Source of the DNA: Proales similis
Lineage: Eukaryota > Rotifera > Eurotatoria > Ploima > Proalidae
Direction: 5' to 3'
Length of the DNA: 64,000 nucleotides
NCBI GenBank assembly: GCA_019059635.1
Contig: JAGVRJ010000001.1
Location: 1,302,001 to 1,366,000, forward strand
A program made the translations under genes and the position numbers. Positions 43,120 to 55,678 of this stretch are shown in pieces. Numbering within the stretch: position 1 is the stretch's first letter; the number at the start of each line of letters is the position of its first letter. Under the pieces are notes generated by a model. That model ran no database searches and had not been told where the DNA came from. It saw only the letters and a program-made list of their open reading frames with translations.

Positions 43120-46100
43120 AGTAGAATGTTGCAAATTGCTTTTAATCTTGAGCATATTAAATAATCATGAGGAGCCTATATGTCGTGTAGGGCAAGTATG
43201 AAAGACCAGAGACGACAAAGAGAATAAGGAAAGAAATAGGGAGAACAAGAGGAGAAGAGCGATTGAAGAAGAAATTTGTATAACAATTGCGGCCAAATTG
43301 ACTTGTGGTGACTGCCTTAAAATATATTCCACTTCTTTATTAATAATAATTGAACGTGCCTGCCGATTGAGACCGAGAAGAGCAGCGGCTGCGCACACAT
43401 ACACTCAGACTAGCAATTCGCAGTGGGCTTCGATTGGGAATTATTACCTATACAAGTCGAGTGCTAGCTGGGCAAGATTGTGCGCCAATGCAATTAAGAT
43501 ATCGCGCTCGTTTAGATGACTTGTTCGAGATAACAATCGATTAGATAGCAGTGAGCAGTATTGAAGCGAAATATAGCAAAAAAAAAAACACACAATTGCA
43601 AGATAATGGACACCGATGATTTTGTAATTTGCTTCTGAGTCCCAGCCTCTCTGTCAGTCCGTTTGGCTTATTCAGCGAGGGAGCAGCGAGTGGTCGTCGA
43701 GCCACACACTCCGCGAGTCAAGTGACATGGCAATCATTGACAAAGAATGAAAGCCATATTTTCTACTCAAGAGTCAAACTGCACTCGAACTGGCCGATAG
43801 AATTCACCGCCGTCCGATCACGTAGCATCGCTGCATGCTCTCCAATGCTTTCTAAGCGTTAAGCCCAAGATTTAAAGCGCTTGTGCTATTATCTGCTTTC
43901 GATTGATAATGGCTGTTGTTTATGCTCGCCGCGCTGCGTTGATAAAACGCCAGTCGAACAGAATTCCAATCGACTCGTTCAATTTCAACACTTAAATCGC
44001 TTGATGAGCAAGCCGCCTGCATCCGTCATGAGCCTTTCTTTTCCATGAATTCTCTCTCTCTCTCTCCCGCTCTCTCTTTCTCACTAGCTCTCTCGCTCCC
44101 TCTCGTTCTCTCTCTGGCCGTTAAGTCTTGTGGCCACGATCGACCGACCTCGCACGCTCGTCCCTACGTTTAGGTATTCTAAACTGTATCGCTTCTCTGA
44201 GCGGCTCAAAAGCGGCGCTAAATGCGATGCCCCGGTCCGGCCAACTCATTTGATTGTTTGCTTTTCAAGACCGACACTCGAATTACAGATTGAATGGCTT
44301 TGATGAAAGCCATGATTTCAGAACAATATGAGCTCGTTAGTGCTCATGCGAGCGGCGGGCGTCTGCGTATTTGAACGCGGCCACAGCTCGACAGCAGCAT
44401 TCGGCCAACTCAAGCTTCGTGTTCGCACACACTTCTCTTTCTGCTAGAAAACGCACTCAATGCGAAAAGAAAAGCAGAACGCGATACAGAGAGAGAGAGA
44501 GAGAGAGAAGGAGAAAATGAATAGGGAGAGAACGCTTGCCACATTCATCGACTCGCTCGTTTGAATCGGATAATGGCCGCGAGCGAGAGGAGTGGAAACA
44601 TTGTCCACTCTTCTCTTTGTTCGCTCTGATTCTGACGCTAGTCACAGTGATTTGCTGGCCCAACTCACTGCTGCCTGGCTCATCGTCATGAAATATGAAA
44701 CCAATTTGCTTCAAAACGCGGCGTCGCTTGTTTGCTTGCATTCTGGCTCTCAATGGCTATTTGCATCAAATAGAGACCGGACGTAAATACCACCTGACGA
44801 AGCGTTTTCTTCCCGCCCGCTCTCTCTCTCTCTCTCTCTTGAACTAGCTTTTCGAACGAACGCGCGCTCAACGGAGCGAAACGAAAGCGTCAAAGCCGCG
44901 TGAACTTTTAATTATTTCTGCCCTATTAGCGGCTGAATGAATCAAATCTAAATATTAGGTGTTCTAAGCGATCGCCTCTCAAAGCCCATTTGCATTTGCT
45001 CTGCTATTGTGGCGCGGTCGGCGACTTGGCACGAAAAGTTTACATTCAATGTCAAGAGGCGAAATGCTCTGCGCTTTCAGTTGCGTAATTGCTCGATTCC
45101 AGTTCGTGAGTTGGATGGCGAAATAGGCCGGAAACTGCAATTAGATTGAAAATAAATGCCACACACACACACTGCATTTCGACTTCGTGACTTGATTAGC
45201 GCAGTGCAATGATGAATAGGCGCGAGGCGGCGGAGAGAAGAAAGGGAGAGAAATGAGATTAGAGAGCGACAAGTATTTGGATTCGAGCTCTGGTCGCGGT
45301 GGATGATAAAATATTTATCGAAAAGATGAATTTCTTATTAAAGGGCGGTGACGACGACGGCGAACTTCTTGTAGTGGCGACTTTGGCGGCTCTTTGGCTT
45401 CATGCAAGTAATGAGCGACCCTCCCTCTCTCTCTCTCTCTCTGGTCTCACTTTCGAAAAAGCAACCAGAATAGCAAACAAAGCCAGATCGTATACACTGA
45501 CACACACATAGACAGAGCAAAAGTGAGAAAAGTTATTATTCTATTAATCGCCTTCTCAAACACAAACGAGTCGAAAGTTAGTCCCCTGCGATCGTTCACA
45601 CATCCTTATTTGAACAAGCCTAAGCCAGGCAGCAAATTAAGTCTACGCCCTGACGGTGTCAGCCGGTGTTGGCTCTGCTTGGTCAAACTTAGGGCCGAAC
45701 AAGAAAACCAGAGAGGTAGAGAGAGGTCTACGGTTAGAGGTCGGTCACTTGAAGAGTTGATTCTTGCACAACCGACTCATTTCAAGTGCGAAGACCTTCA
45801 GCGGCCGCCGTTGCTCAGCTTGATCTTGTTGATGAAGCCGTCACGGGCCCGACCAGATTGACTCGGCCGAACCATCAAACTGAATCTTGCTAAAAAGAAC
45901 CAGAATGAGGGCAACATTTCGAAGGCATTGATGCAAAGAAGGCGCGTGTAAAAATCACCGAACTGGCGCCTGTCTCAAAGCCGATTCACTTGAACAAATA
46001 GAAAAAAAAAGTAAAAAAAAAACGAGCTCTTGGTGAGGGCTCACCGCCGATTTCAAGTAGATTGTCTGAGTGGCCGACGGAGACGAACGAGCGAGTGCTC

Positions 46101-47311
46101 GTTCATCCACACTCACACACACACACCAATCAAGTCGAAAAACTAAAACAAAAATTGACACTTTAATTTGTTCCGTTTTCGCACGCGCGCCTGTTCCGCA
46201 GTTTAAGCCGCTTCTTGCACTGCAGTCTAAATGTGGCTAATTTTGAGTCGGACTTGGCGTCTATGTTTGTGCGAGGGCTCGTTTCGGTCGGCACGATCGA
46301 CGCCCTGATTTCGCACTCAATTTACTCATCGCTTCGCGCATGACGACCACCACGACAAGGCGTAAGTTGAAACACGGAAATTGCTTCCACTGAATAAAGA
46401 GAGAGAGCCACTTGTTTTGATTCATTTCTTCTCTCTTTCCTCTTCTTTGATTTCTGTGTGGCGCTGAATAAAGGCCAGTCTCTGACTCGGATTTTCTGCT
46501 CGGCCATCTCTCCTAGCGTTGATCGAAGCTTAAAATCAACGTGCCATGTTAAAATGTCATTCATTCAAATAGTGCCTGTCAACTACTGCGACGAAGGTGT
46601 CCCTAATGAGCTTAGCGAAAATACATCAAAAGCGGCTGAATTGAGAGCTTCTCGTGGCTGCTCGCTGCCTAACTTGATTTATTTAAATGTTCGCTTGTCG
46701 CCGCGCGTTCGATCAGAGTTAGTTAGCGGGTGCCAATTTTGCACGGCGAGAGATGGTGTGTGTGTTTGTCGGCGCGTTCTAACTAATTGGCTGCACGTTC
46801 GATTGCACTTGCATTGACCGAGTGGCGACGAGCGAGGAACAATATTTACGAATCATGAGAACTACATGAGAACGAACGGGCGAAACAGAAATCAATAGGA
46901 CCAATCAAGAAACGAGAGCCGTCAGGGCGCTCGCGATCCGTTTGTTTAACGACTACTACGCTAGTCAACAAGTGTTTACATTTTCAGGCCGCCTTTTGAG
47001 AGCAGGCAACGACTAGAACGGCTTAGTAGGAAAAAAAGGAACACAATTAAGGGCCGGACGAGTAAATGAGCGCGTCATACGGACAGTCTGCCAAACAGTG
47101 TGTGATCTGTCTGATCCTGACCAAATATTTGGCAATCATAAATAGCAATTGAGAAATACTGCCTGATAAACTGAGCGCTCTTATCGCACTCAGTTAGTTA
47201 GCCAGTGCTTATCACCAGAGTCAACCACACTCGCGCTCTCACGCAATGGCAGGTGCTGCCGGGCGACTGGTCCGAGTTTATTGAGCCCCTGCTTGCCGTC
47301 CATCGTCAATC

Positions 47312-47343
<32 letters not shown>

Positions 47344-47740
47344 TTTGGGCAGAAGACTCTAAAGCGGGTGTTCGATGGACCGTTGCAATCACAGGCTGCG
47401 GAAATTGAATGGGAAAATAGCGCATGTATCCGGCTCGCTCGTCTAAAAATGACCGCAGCAACAAATAGAAAAGAAATAGCCGAATGAGAGCCAGCGAGCC
47501 ATGAGGCCGAGAGGAGAAAGAAGCGAGTAATGAGAGCAGCTTCTCGTGCGAATCTTGGCCACGTCCGTCGCCACCGTGCCTTTCGTGTTGGACTCGTTTC
47601 TAAATCACGATCATTTTAGAGCGGTTCAAAGAGAGAAAAACAAGAAAGAAAGGGACAAGAGAGAGAGAGCGCGCGAGGACTGACGATAGTGCCGACAAGT
47701 GGAAATTGCTCGCCTGACTAGAACCGATGCCCGAGCGTTA

Positions 47741-47761
47741 AGCAGCAGCAGCAGCAGCAGT
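47741..47761. repeat. GCA trinucleotide repeat
   Basis: About seven GCA units in non-coding sequence. Confidence 0.7.
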
Positions 47762-49245
47762 GGCGGTTAGATAATGGAAGGCGAGCAGAGACCGTGTATG
47801 CATTGGTGTATGTGTTCATCGGAGCAAAAAATGCTGAAAGCCGCTTTTAGTGCACGTTCGACGCTCTGACGATAAGCTTGGATGATTAAGCACACAAGTA
47901 GGATGAGCTGGCTCTACGGAGAATAGACAGAAATATGAAGAGAGAGCGAGAGAAGGAATATGTGGGCAAACAAAAGCGAGAGACTGGACGATCGCTGCAG
48001 TGGCACCGTTGTTTGAAGATGCACAGTGGCCACATAAGCCGCTTTGGTGCCAATTTGTTTGGAGAAAAAAGAAAGCAAAGAAAAGTGAGCGAACTTGTTG
48101 ATTCCAAGAAGCTTATTAATTCGCCACGATGAATAAATTTGCTATCTCATTTCCGGCACTGCTCGAATAGGCACGAATTAATTTCACTAACCAACTATTG
48201 ACTCAATTAATCGAGTCCAATTAAATATACAACAACAAGACGATGTGTACGTTCGGCAGTGTATGAAAGCGAACCAGAGAGAGAGAGAGAGAGAGAAAAG
48301 AACGAAGAGAGGAGGAACGACATGATCGAAGAAGCACTTGAACGCGGTCAACAGCCTTTTGAACATTTCTAATGAGGACCACAAGCTGTTCGCTTTGCTC
48401 TAAGGCCACGCGGTTATCTAATTGTCTCAGGGGCGCACTCGCCCCCAAGTGGACTTGCTGGTCGTTGTCCGATTCGCGCCGCTCTGACTCTTCGCCGCGC
48501 CGTTTGCCTGGCACTCAACGCAAATGCCAGCGGGCATGGCGGAATTCTGTTCCGTTCATGAAATTAATTAAACATGGCACTCGCCTCAGAGCCTAATTTC
48601 AAATGACTATCTACTTCAAAATTCCTAATCTTGTTTGAGTGCCTCATATTCTAATTAAGAAATTGAATTCACTGGCAATCACGTCCGCAATAGGCACAGG
48701 CGAATTTCCCATTGTGAGTTGCAAATCTTTCTCCTCTCTTTCTGTTTCAGTTTCTTTCTCAGGCTCGTTGTGGTCTGTTAGTTGGCTCAATCTCTCTCTT
48801 TCTCTCTCTGGCGCGCGCGCGCTCTGCTCCTCCTCGTGATGTTGGACGACGCTCAATCAACAGCGCGTAGCGTCAGATCCGAACAGACATGGACGAAAGC
48901 AAGAGGGAGATAGAGAATAATCAAGCGCCAAATTGGGCCCTAAACGACTCGCTGCTTCGATTTGCTATTCATCGGCCGCTCAATATGCTCAGCCCTTTCG
49001 GACACAATAATTGAGAAAAATTGTTCATTTCGTTCGTTAAAATGGTTTATATTTGTTTCTTAATGGAGCCGCCGATTACTGCTTACTGCTCTCTCTCTCT
49101 CTCGGTCTGCTCTTTGAAAAGCTTAGCCCTTCACACAGACACTTGTAAACAAATTTAAGTAATCGATTAAAAATTGAAAAGAAAACCAAGCAAACAGAAA
49201 GCGTATAAATAAGAGGAGGAGGCGCGCCAGCTAAGCGCAACCTTG

Positions 49246-49878
49246 TCATAAGAGGAGAATTAGAACAAACAGCCAGATGGGCAGGTGAGCGGCTGAAAGC
49301 CGGATGCTGGATGAGGTTAGGGAGGCGCTCTTGTGAGCATTTTGCTGTCGACGCTGCTCTGCTTCTCTGACCATCTGCTCGCGATCTGGTTGCTTGAGTC
49401 TTAATGCGAAGCGCATGTTGTTGCTCGCGCAGAGGCCGCCGCGAGTTCTGGCCAGGCCGAGCTGGCTTCCGCTCGATGTCGATATGAAGTAATAGTCCTT
49501 GTCGGCCTCGAACTCGAGCGCGTTGGGCACAGGCGAGAAGCTGATCAAATGGGTTGTGAATCGGACGGTCTCGTTCGGCTGGCCACACTTGAGCACGGCC
49601 ACTGTGTTTGGATTGGTCGGGTCGATGAAACAGTTCTCAAACTCTTGCTTGCTGGCCACTCGGTAGACTATGGAGTAGGCATAGGACGCGTTACCGCTCT
49701 GCTTCGGGCAGAATATTTCCAAGCGATCGCCCACGTTGGCCTGCACGGCCAAGTAGCGGCGATTGGCCGACGAGCGAAACAAATGGTTGTTGACATTCCA
49801 GCTAATCACTCGGCGACAAGACACCGCAGCCAGCTGCAGCGAGAAGACAAGAATCAAACACTTGACAACGCAGCTCAT
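49246..49878 (-). CDS. EFN: Ephrin, GPI-anchored type, intronless
   Basis: Predicted 210 residues, a membrane-tethered ligand for Eph receptor tyrosine kinases in cell repulsion and axon guidance. ATG at 49878 (MSCVVKCLILVF) opens a signal peptide; the frame extends two codons further only with a GTG. The receptor-binding domain has the family order: ISWNVNNHLFRSS, VGDRLEIFCP, YSIVYRVASKQEFENC, LKCGQPNETVRFT, HLISFSPVPNALEFEADKDY and YFISTSSGSQLGLART followed by GGLCASNNMRF. All four conserved cysteines are present (IFCP, ENCF, LKCG, GLCA). A basic, Gln-rich linker leads to a Ser-rich stretch and a hydrophobic tail (LPIWLFVLILLL) with no cytoplasmic domain, so it is a GPI (A-type-like) ephrin. 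The absence of introns is unusual among the receptor-ligand genes here. Confidence 0.93.
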   Translation of the reverse strand: MSCVVKCLILVFSLQLAAVSCRRVISWNVNNHLFRSSANRRYLAVQANVGDRLEIFCPKQSGNASYAYSIVYRVASKQEFENCFIDPTNPNTVAVLKCGQPNETVRFTTHLISFSPVPNALEFEADKDYYFISTSSGSQLGLARTRGGLCASNNMRFALRLKQPDREQMVREAEQRRQQNAHKSASLTSSSIRLSAAHLPIWLFVLILLL

Positions 49879-50598
49879 TCCCACGATCGTTCTAGCTCTT
49901 GCTCAATTGATTTGTATGATGGGAACGACCTTACCGCTCGGGCTATTATATGCTTTTGCTTGATTGATGCAGATGAATTGAACAGATAACTCGGCTTAAT
50001 TTGCGAGATGTTCACAACTCAGCTCGCGGTGAATTCTCACAACTAGCGTTCATTTCGGCCGTTTACCAACAGCCAGTGTGCATGCGCTCTATGAGTCGGT
50101 GCGTGAGCAACATGAGCCAGCTGTTTTAATTTATACTCATGCACCAGCCAGTGGCTCAGTAGATGTGATCTTTGCTCGAGATACAGCGATTGAGCAAAGG
50201 TGATGGAATGTGACGGGTCAGGCAGCATCATGACCAAAAAGAATTTACAGTTTAACAGACGCTGCCTGCCTGCTCTTCTGCGCGCCGCTCTTCTCTAATC
50301 CAATTATGGTCGCTATAGTTAAGATCCGCATTCCAATACGCTGCTCTCTCTCTCTCCTTGTTGGCTGCTGTTGGTCGTTAACCGCATTTTCCAGATAAAC
50401 AAAATTAAGAGCTCAAACGAGCAGGTGAAATCCACAACGCATATCGCGCCAATCACGAGGCGCATTCACCTCTTTGTTTTATGCGAAATACCGCTGCTCT
50501 TCATTTATCTTCTTGTTTGCCTCACATGATCACAAAGAGAGGGAGAAGGCAAGCCGTTGTCGTAAATTAGAAGCCGGCTCGGTGCACTTTATTTGTAA
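49879..50598. other. Divergent upstream region of ephrin and the short TECPR1 paralog
   Basis: About 720 bp with no coding gene recognised. A CT tract near 50343-50356 is the only repeat. Both flanking promoters should lie here. Confidence 0.45.
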
Positions 50599-51987
50599 AT
50601 GCTCGACCAGGTATTGCTCATAGACAGGGAGGGCGAGCTCTTCAAAGCAGAGCCGCCCTGCTCTTCAATAAGGCGCCACAGCTTCATTAATTCGGCCAGG
50701 CTGGCTCGACTATGCGGTACTGACTGGTGCTTGTGGAGTTTAACGGCAGCTTTCGAGCTCCAGCTGGTCGTTTTTCAGCCATCACGTCCATACATGGTAA
50801 AGCACACGGTGGCCGAAAGTCGGGTACGAGATCTCTAATTCAGCGCCGATCTGCTCTTAAAAGTTCAATGCATTAAGCCGTTCTGGTCCGCCTCATCCGA
50901 CCAGGCAACGATAGAAACGAAATTGATGCTGGAAAGTCTTCCGTCTGAAAATTGGCACTGGCTCTCTGATTGGTACCTGGAGCCAAACCCCAAAGACGAG
51001 GTAGACGCCGCTTGTCTAGTCGATATGCGAGTTGCTTAAGCGTTCACCTTACAAGGTAGCGAGCAGCAAACTACTTTCGACCATTGGACTCAAACTGGGC
51101 AAAAGTCAAGAGATGAAATGCTGGTCAAGAAAGCGGGTCTATCTCACCTACAACCGATTTGTCTCAGTCGAAGCCCCACAGGACGAGCAGCTTATCACCG
51201 AAATTGCTGTTGGCGGAAGAAAAATGCCCAATCGCCCGCTCGGCTCTCTCTCTGTTTGGGTCATGACAAATTGTGGCCGAGTGAGTAAAAGCTCTCTGGC
51301 GCTTTATACTTTTAATGAAGAAACTTGTCGGCCAGATTTATTTTCGCAAGAACGTTTCATTTGAGGCCCCGGAGGGCACCGAATGGTTGCAAGTAGAATT
51401 GCCCGAATCTGTGACGGCCGTCTCCATCTCTTGCTCATCACTCGGAGTTCTATGGTTCACGACGTTCGACGGAAAAGTCTATTGCAGGCAAAATGCGGAC
51501 TATTCGCGGCCTTGGGGCGATCAATGGCTGCTGGCCGGCTCTTTAAACTGTCCCACTGGCTTCGTTCAAATCTGCGCTGGTGACCTCTCAGCCTTTCTAC
51601 TTGACTCGAACGGGTTGGTCTATTCTCGTTCGCTTTTGCCCGAATCGGACGCAGCTGATTTTAAAACAACACCGACCGACTCGAACCGTCGATGGGTTCA
51701 AGTACTTGACAACATAGCCAACATCTCGCTCTCGGCCTCCAACAAGGTAAGTTCAGTTTGATCGGATCCAATCGACTTGATGAGCTTATGCTAATGTTTG
51801 GCTCCTCATCAAGCTTTGGGCGGTTGACCGAAGCGGGCAGAATTTGTTCATCGCCAGCCGACTGGAATCTGCCGATTCGCGATTTTTCAACTGCAAATGC
51901 CATCGATTACCTTTAGTCGTCGAGCGAATCGACGCCGCCTGTTCGTTCGACGACTTTGACGAGCTTCTGTATCTCGATCTCAATTAG
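50599..51987 (+). CDS. Half-length TECPR1 paralog (tectonin and dysferlin-like segments)
   Basis: Predicted 381 residues; exons 50599-50796, 50878-51000, 51041-51280, 51336-51746 and 51814-51987 (382 codons). It matches only the N-terminal half of the full TECPR1 gene 3.7 kb downstream: an N-terminal tectonin segment with DWCLWSL, a reduced dysferlin-like part (SENWHWLSDWYLE, then MKCWSRKRVY), and tectonin repeats such as EIAVGGRKMPNRPLGSLSVW, IYFRKNVSFEAPEGTEWLQV, GVLWFTTFDGKVYCRQ and KLWAVDRSGQNLF. It ends cleanly at a TAG after YLDLN, without the PH domain or the second dysferlin and tectonin set. The internal tryptophans and glycines of tectonin blades are kept. Because the frame is open across five exons, it looks like a functional truncated duplicate and not a pseudogene. 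Exon-intron positions partly mirror the full gene. Confidence 0.78.
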
Positions 51988-52207
51988 CCCTCCGCTTACA
52001 CAGCTCATCTCTTGTTTTCCTCTCCTTTCCTTCCATCTCACCACCTCCTTCCTCTCTTTTCCGTTCAAATTTTTCAATTCATCAGCTCAAATCAATTAAT
52101 TACTGATTTTGTTAATTTTGTAAAAATTTCCGATAAATTCAAGACCAAGAGAGAGATTTTATGAAAAATGGCAAAAGTTAGAAGGAAGGCGGTTTATGGC
52201 GGCTGCC

Positions 52208-55174
52208 TCATTGCTCTTCACTCTTCGAAGACTTTTTCTTGTGCTTCTTTTTCTTCTTCTTTTTGGTCTTTTTCGACGCGCTTTTCTTCTCCTTTTTCTT
52301 CTTTTTGCTGTCTTTGTGCGGCTTGTGCGACTTTTGGCTGTCGATCGACACCTCTTCGTACACGATTTGAACGTCACTGTCGCTGGACGAGCTCGAGGCG
52401 CTGTCGTCGCTGCTCCCTACATCCTGATGCTTATCGGCAATCGTGGCCAGAAGCTTAGCGAACTCTTCTGCTTCACTCTTGGGCTTTATTTGAGCGATTT
52501 GCATCAGTTCTGGCTCTTCGTCCCGAAGATACTTGCCCAATTGCTCCAAGTCGATTTGATTTATGGACGAGGGCAATATTTCAGGTTGAGCTTGGAGCGC
52601 AGGCTCGTTTTCTTCTCTGTTCAGCTCGCCACTATAAGCTTCTGTGGTCTGGTCCTGTTCGTCTTCAGGCTCAGGCTCTTCTTCCTCCTCTTCTTCATTT
52701 TCGTCTTCGAAAATTGCTTTGAACATGTCCATTTCAGGTCTTTCCTGAAACAACATCCAAATCTCGAGGCTTGTATTGCACACAAATTACGGCCAAGCTC
52801 ACCTGTAAGTAAATGTTGGTCTCAAATGACTGAACGAGATTTGGCTCTGCAGCCTGAATTGACCGAGACTTCTCCTCTCTTGTTTCTCCGCCTGGGCCTC
52901 TGTTCTCAAATTCGATTGTGCTCGGCTCAGCTTTGACCACGACAGTGCTGGTCGCTTCAGCTGCTTTCCTTGCCAGAGTTTGGCCAGCTAAACCGACCGA
53001 GCCCTGGTTCAGATCGTCGAATATGGAACCTTTGCAAGTTTTCAAGCTTTTTCAAGCGAATGCGTAGAAAATTTCCATGAACGCCAACCTGTTTTGCTTG
53101 TTTCAAACCGATTCTCGATCAAATTGAATATTGAAAACTTTGCTTTAGATTGCTTGGCGCTTTCTTCTTTTTTAACGAGTCCGAACTCCGTTTGACTTTC
53201 ACAAGTGAAATTAGAAGGCAGCTGAGCGGCCGCAGGATATTTACCCCGGGAACGGGTTGGGCACATTGAAATGCTTGCAAACGGTGGGATGTGGCCGCCA
53301 TTCCTCCTGCGAGCGTGTCTCGGCGCCGAATCGCAATTTTCTCGCTTCCAAGCTGCTTTCTGCTGTAGAAGGCAGTTGTTGAGTTTCTGGCTCCACTTTC
53401 ACTTGCTCGGCTTCTTTTTTCACCGCGTTCTCCTGGTTGTTCTCGTCGAGCACTGCCCGAGAGACAAACTTGCCGACCACTCCTTTCTTGAACGCCTCCA
53501 GACTTTGATTCTGCTTCTCATACTTGCGCTCGAACTCTTCTCTTTCCTTCTCTCTTTCCCATTCGGTCATCGAGCTCGTGTCCAAGCAGCTGTACGGGTC
53601 TTTGTGGTTCTTTTTCAAATTTTTCACATACAACTCGTAGCGAGCCGCTTTTTCACTCTCCGAGTCTCTCTTGCTCTTTGTTCTTTGCTCTTCAAGTCGC
53701 TTTTTGTCGTTCGGCTTCAACAGGTCGAAAACCGAGTCGGGCTGGATCGGCGTCTCGCCGAGCGCCTCGGCTCTTTCTGACATTGTCCTGAAATAGGCGT
53801 TCATTGAGTCGGCTTCGCCTGCCGCATACTTGAGCCGATCGCGCGGATCCGAGTCGGGCAGTTCATGAATGGGATTGAAGTCGGCCGGCACTCTAGGGCC
53901 TTTGAACACTTCCACTGGTTCCTGCTTCTGTTTGCAACGAACAAACTTTTTCATAATCGAGATTTGGCTCTCGAATCCGTCGAAGCCGTAGGATTTATTC
54001 AAGGCCTTGCGCGCGCTCTTGTTGTCCATGTCAAAGTCGTACTGCTCCATTGAGTCTTGTTTGTAAATGTCAACGTCATCCTCGTCCTCAAAGTCGCCAA
54101 CACCGAACGCCTGGCCGGTGATGGCCTTTTTCTGCGCTCCGCTCTTGTTACTCATGCCCGGGAAGAGGAGACTGGCGGCGGGCGATTCGTCGGACACCTC
54201 TGCTCGGCCCAGCAGATTCGAGACATTCAGTCGCTTGTAGCCCAGACCGAACACATCTTCTTTGACCTCAAACTGAAACTCGTTTACGTCCAGTGTGCTC
54301 ACTAGGTATTCGTCTTCCATCTTCCATGCGGAAAAAAAACATTGATCAATTCGGGCAACGAGACCAGAAGGCAAGTCACCACAAACCTCTTCGTCGATTG
54401 ACTCCTCGCTGTCAGAGGGCAGCGCCACTCCGTAGATCTTCCTTCCTGGCTCTGCTCGATTCGCCGGTTTACTCAGATGCCGCAGCCGATGCTGGATTGC
54501 AACACCTACCGTGGTTTATTTTGCTCTTCATTTTCCTCAGCTTGCGCTTGATTTTCGGACCTATGCCTTGGCCTTCGCGCCAGCCCATTTTCCTTTCCTC
54601 GTCTTTGTTTTAAAAGCCTTTCGGCATCGGCTTGCGTTCATCACTTACTTGAGCATGCGGACTCCAACAGTGCTTCTTGTGGGCCGAATCAGATCGTCTA
54701 AAAACGAGTCTAGCGCATTGGGTTTGGCTTCTCTTCGTCGAACGTCCTGTTTTTCTTTGTAGTTTTCGTTTATCTTGAGGCCGACCGGGGCGATGCCATA
54801 GTCGCCCATGTCCTCCTCGTCCATAAAGTCCTCGGGCCGCTGCTGATGCTTGCCGGCGTTTTTGTCGCCACGACTCGATTTGAAGGTCGACGGGGCCCAT
54901 CCCTCCTTGCTGCCGACCGTGTTGAAGTAGCCGGCCGAGAAGCCGCCAGTGAAAGCGCCATGAAATCGTTGTCGGCCTCGTTCGTCGGTCACTATCTGCT
55001 CGTCGACTCGTTTCGGTTTGACCGAAAACTTTGCGTCCTCTAATAAACAACAAGTAAATAGTCTGACGCCTGACGGCCGAACAGTTACAAACCGTCGAAC
55101 TGATCGAGCAAGGATGTGCCCACTAGAACACAGCTGTCCTCGGCCCTGATGTCTTCCAGTGTGTTTCTAATCAT
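52208..55174 (-). CDS. GPATCH1: G-patch domain-containing protein 1
   Basis: Predicted 855-residue nuclear protein of the spliceosome C complex (human 931). Exons 55093-55174, 54649-55039, 54510-54592, 54387-54451, 53245-54320, 53089-53195, 52803-53029 and 52208-52744 (856 codons). The N-terminal block RFHGAFTGGFSAGYFNTVGS and DFMDEEDMGDYGIAP match human GPATCH1 almost exactly. The G-patch is assembled across a splice: MLKKMGWREGQGIGPK. G-patch proteins activate DEAH helicases. Further shared blocks are GQAFGVGDFEDEDDVDIY, AEALGETPIQPDSVFDLL, DTSSMTEWEREKEREEFERK and KHFNVPNPFPG. Near the C-terminus RPEMDMFKAIFEDENE matches RPSMDLFRAIF, followed by a Lys-rich tail. The start (MIRNTLED) differs from human, so an upstream exon is possible. 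It sits on the minus strand between the two TECPR1 genes. Confidence 0.93.
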
Positions 55175-55678
55175 CTCCGTACGCCCGAAGATTTAGAAAT
55201 AGTTTTAAAAATCAGTCCATCTCGTCGGTTATAGTCAACACAACGAGCAGAATTAACTTGAAATTCGGTAAGCTCTGAATTTCAAGAATTTCAAACTTCT
55301 CTCAGTCCCTGGCGCAAGAACCAGTCCGTCGTTTTGTTCATTTTTTTCAAATTTAGTTCGGTCGCATTTCAGACAAGGAAATCTTCTATCCAAAATGACT
55401 GATCATATTCAAGTTCAGCGAGCCTCTGAGCGTCTTTTCCGGGTCTCATCTTCGTTGATTAATTCCAGTTTCCGATATTTTCCCAAAATCTTTTGAGCCA
55501 ATCCAATGAAAAGCCCAGGTCCTACTTACGAGAAAAGGGCTCGTAAGAAACAATTCAAGTCGCATTGCGAGCTGCCCTCAGATCAACGAGCTGATAAAAA
55601 GCTACTCTCATTTGGTCATGTGACGCAATATTCACAAATTCGCACAAGCCAAAGAACCCGAGGTAGCAATCAGACGCA
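55175..55678. other. Divergent GPATCH1/TECPR1 upstream region
   Basis: 504 bp between start codons on opposite strands. No coding exon or repeat recognised; it must hold both promoters. Confidence 0.45.

Larger units (their letters stand above)
41105..49245. other. Gene-poor interval rich in simple repeats
   Basis: 8.1 kb without a recognisable gene, the longest in the window. Simple repeats: CAT near 42037-42053, GA 43033-43044, a 15-G run at 43105-43119, CT-rich 44049-44118, GA 44489-44507, CT 44820-44839, CA 45160-45171, CT 45423-45441, AC 46111-46122, CT 47310-47342, GCA 47741-47761 and GA 48277-48295. Open frames of up to about 140 codons are unsupported by domains or splicing. It lies upstream of the Ig gene and downstream of the ephrin gene. 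Confidence 0.55.

Noticed and set aside
52196-52936. 246-codon hydrophobic frame opposite GPATCH1
   Set aside because: Antisense of a Lys/Glu-rich coding tail reads as Phe/Leu-rich; an artefact.
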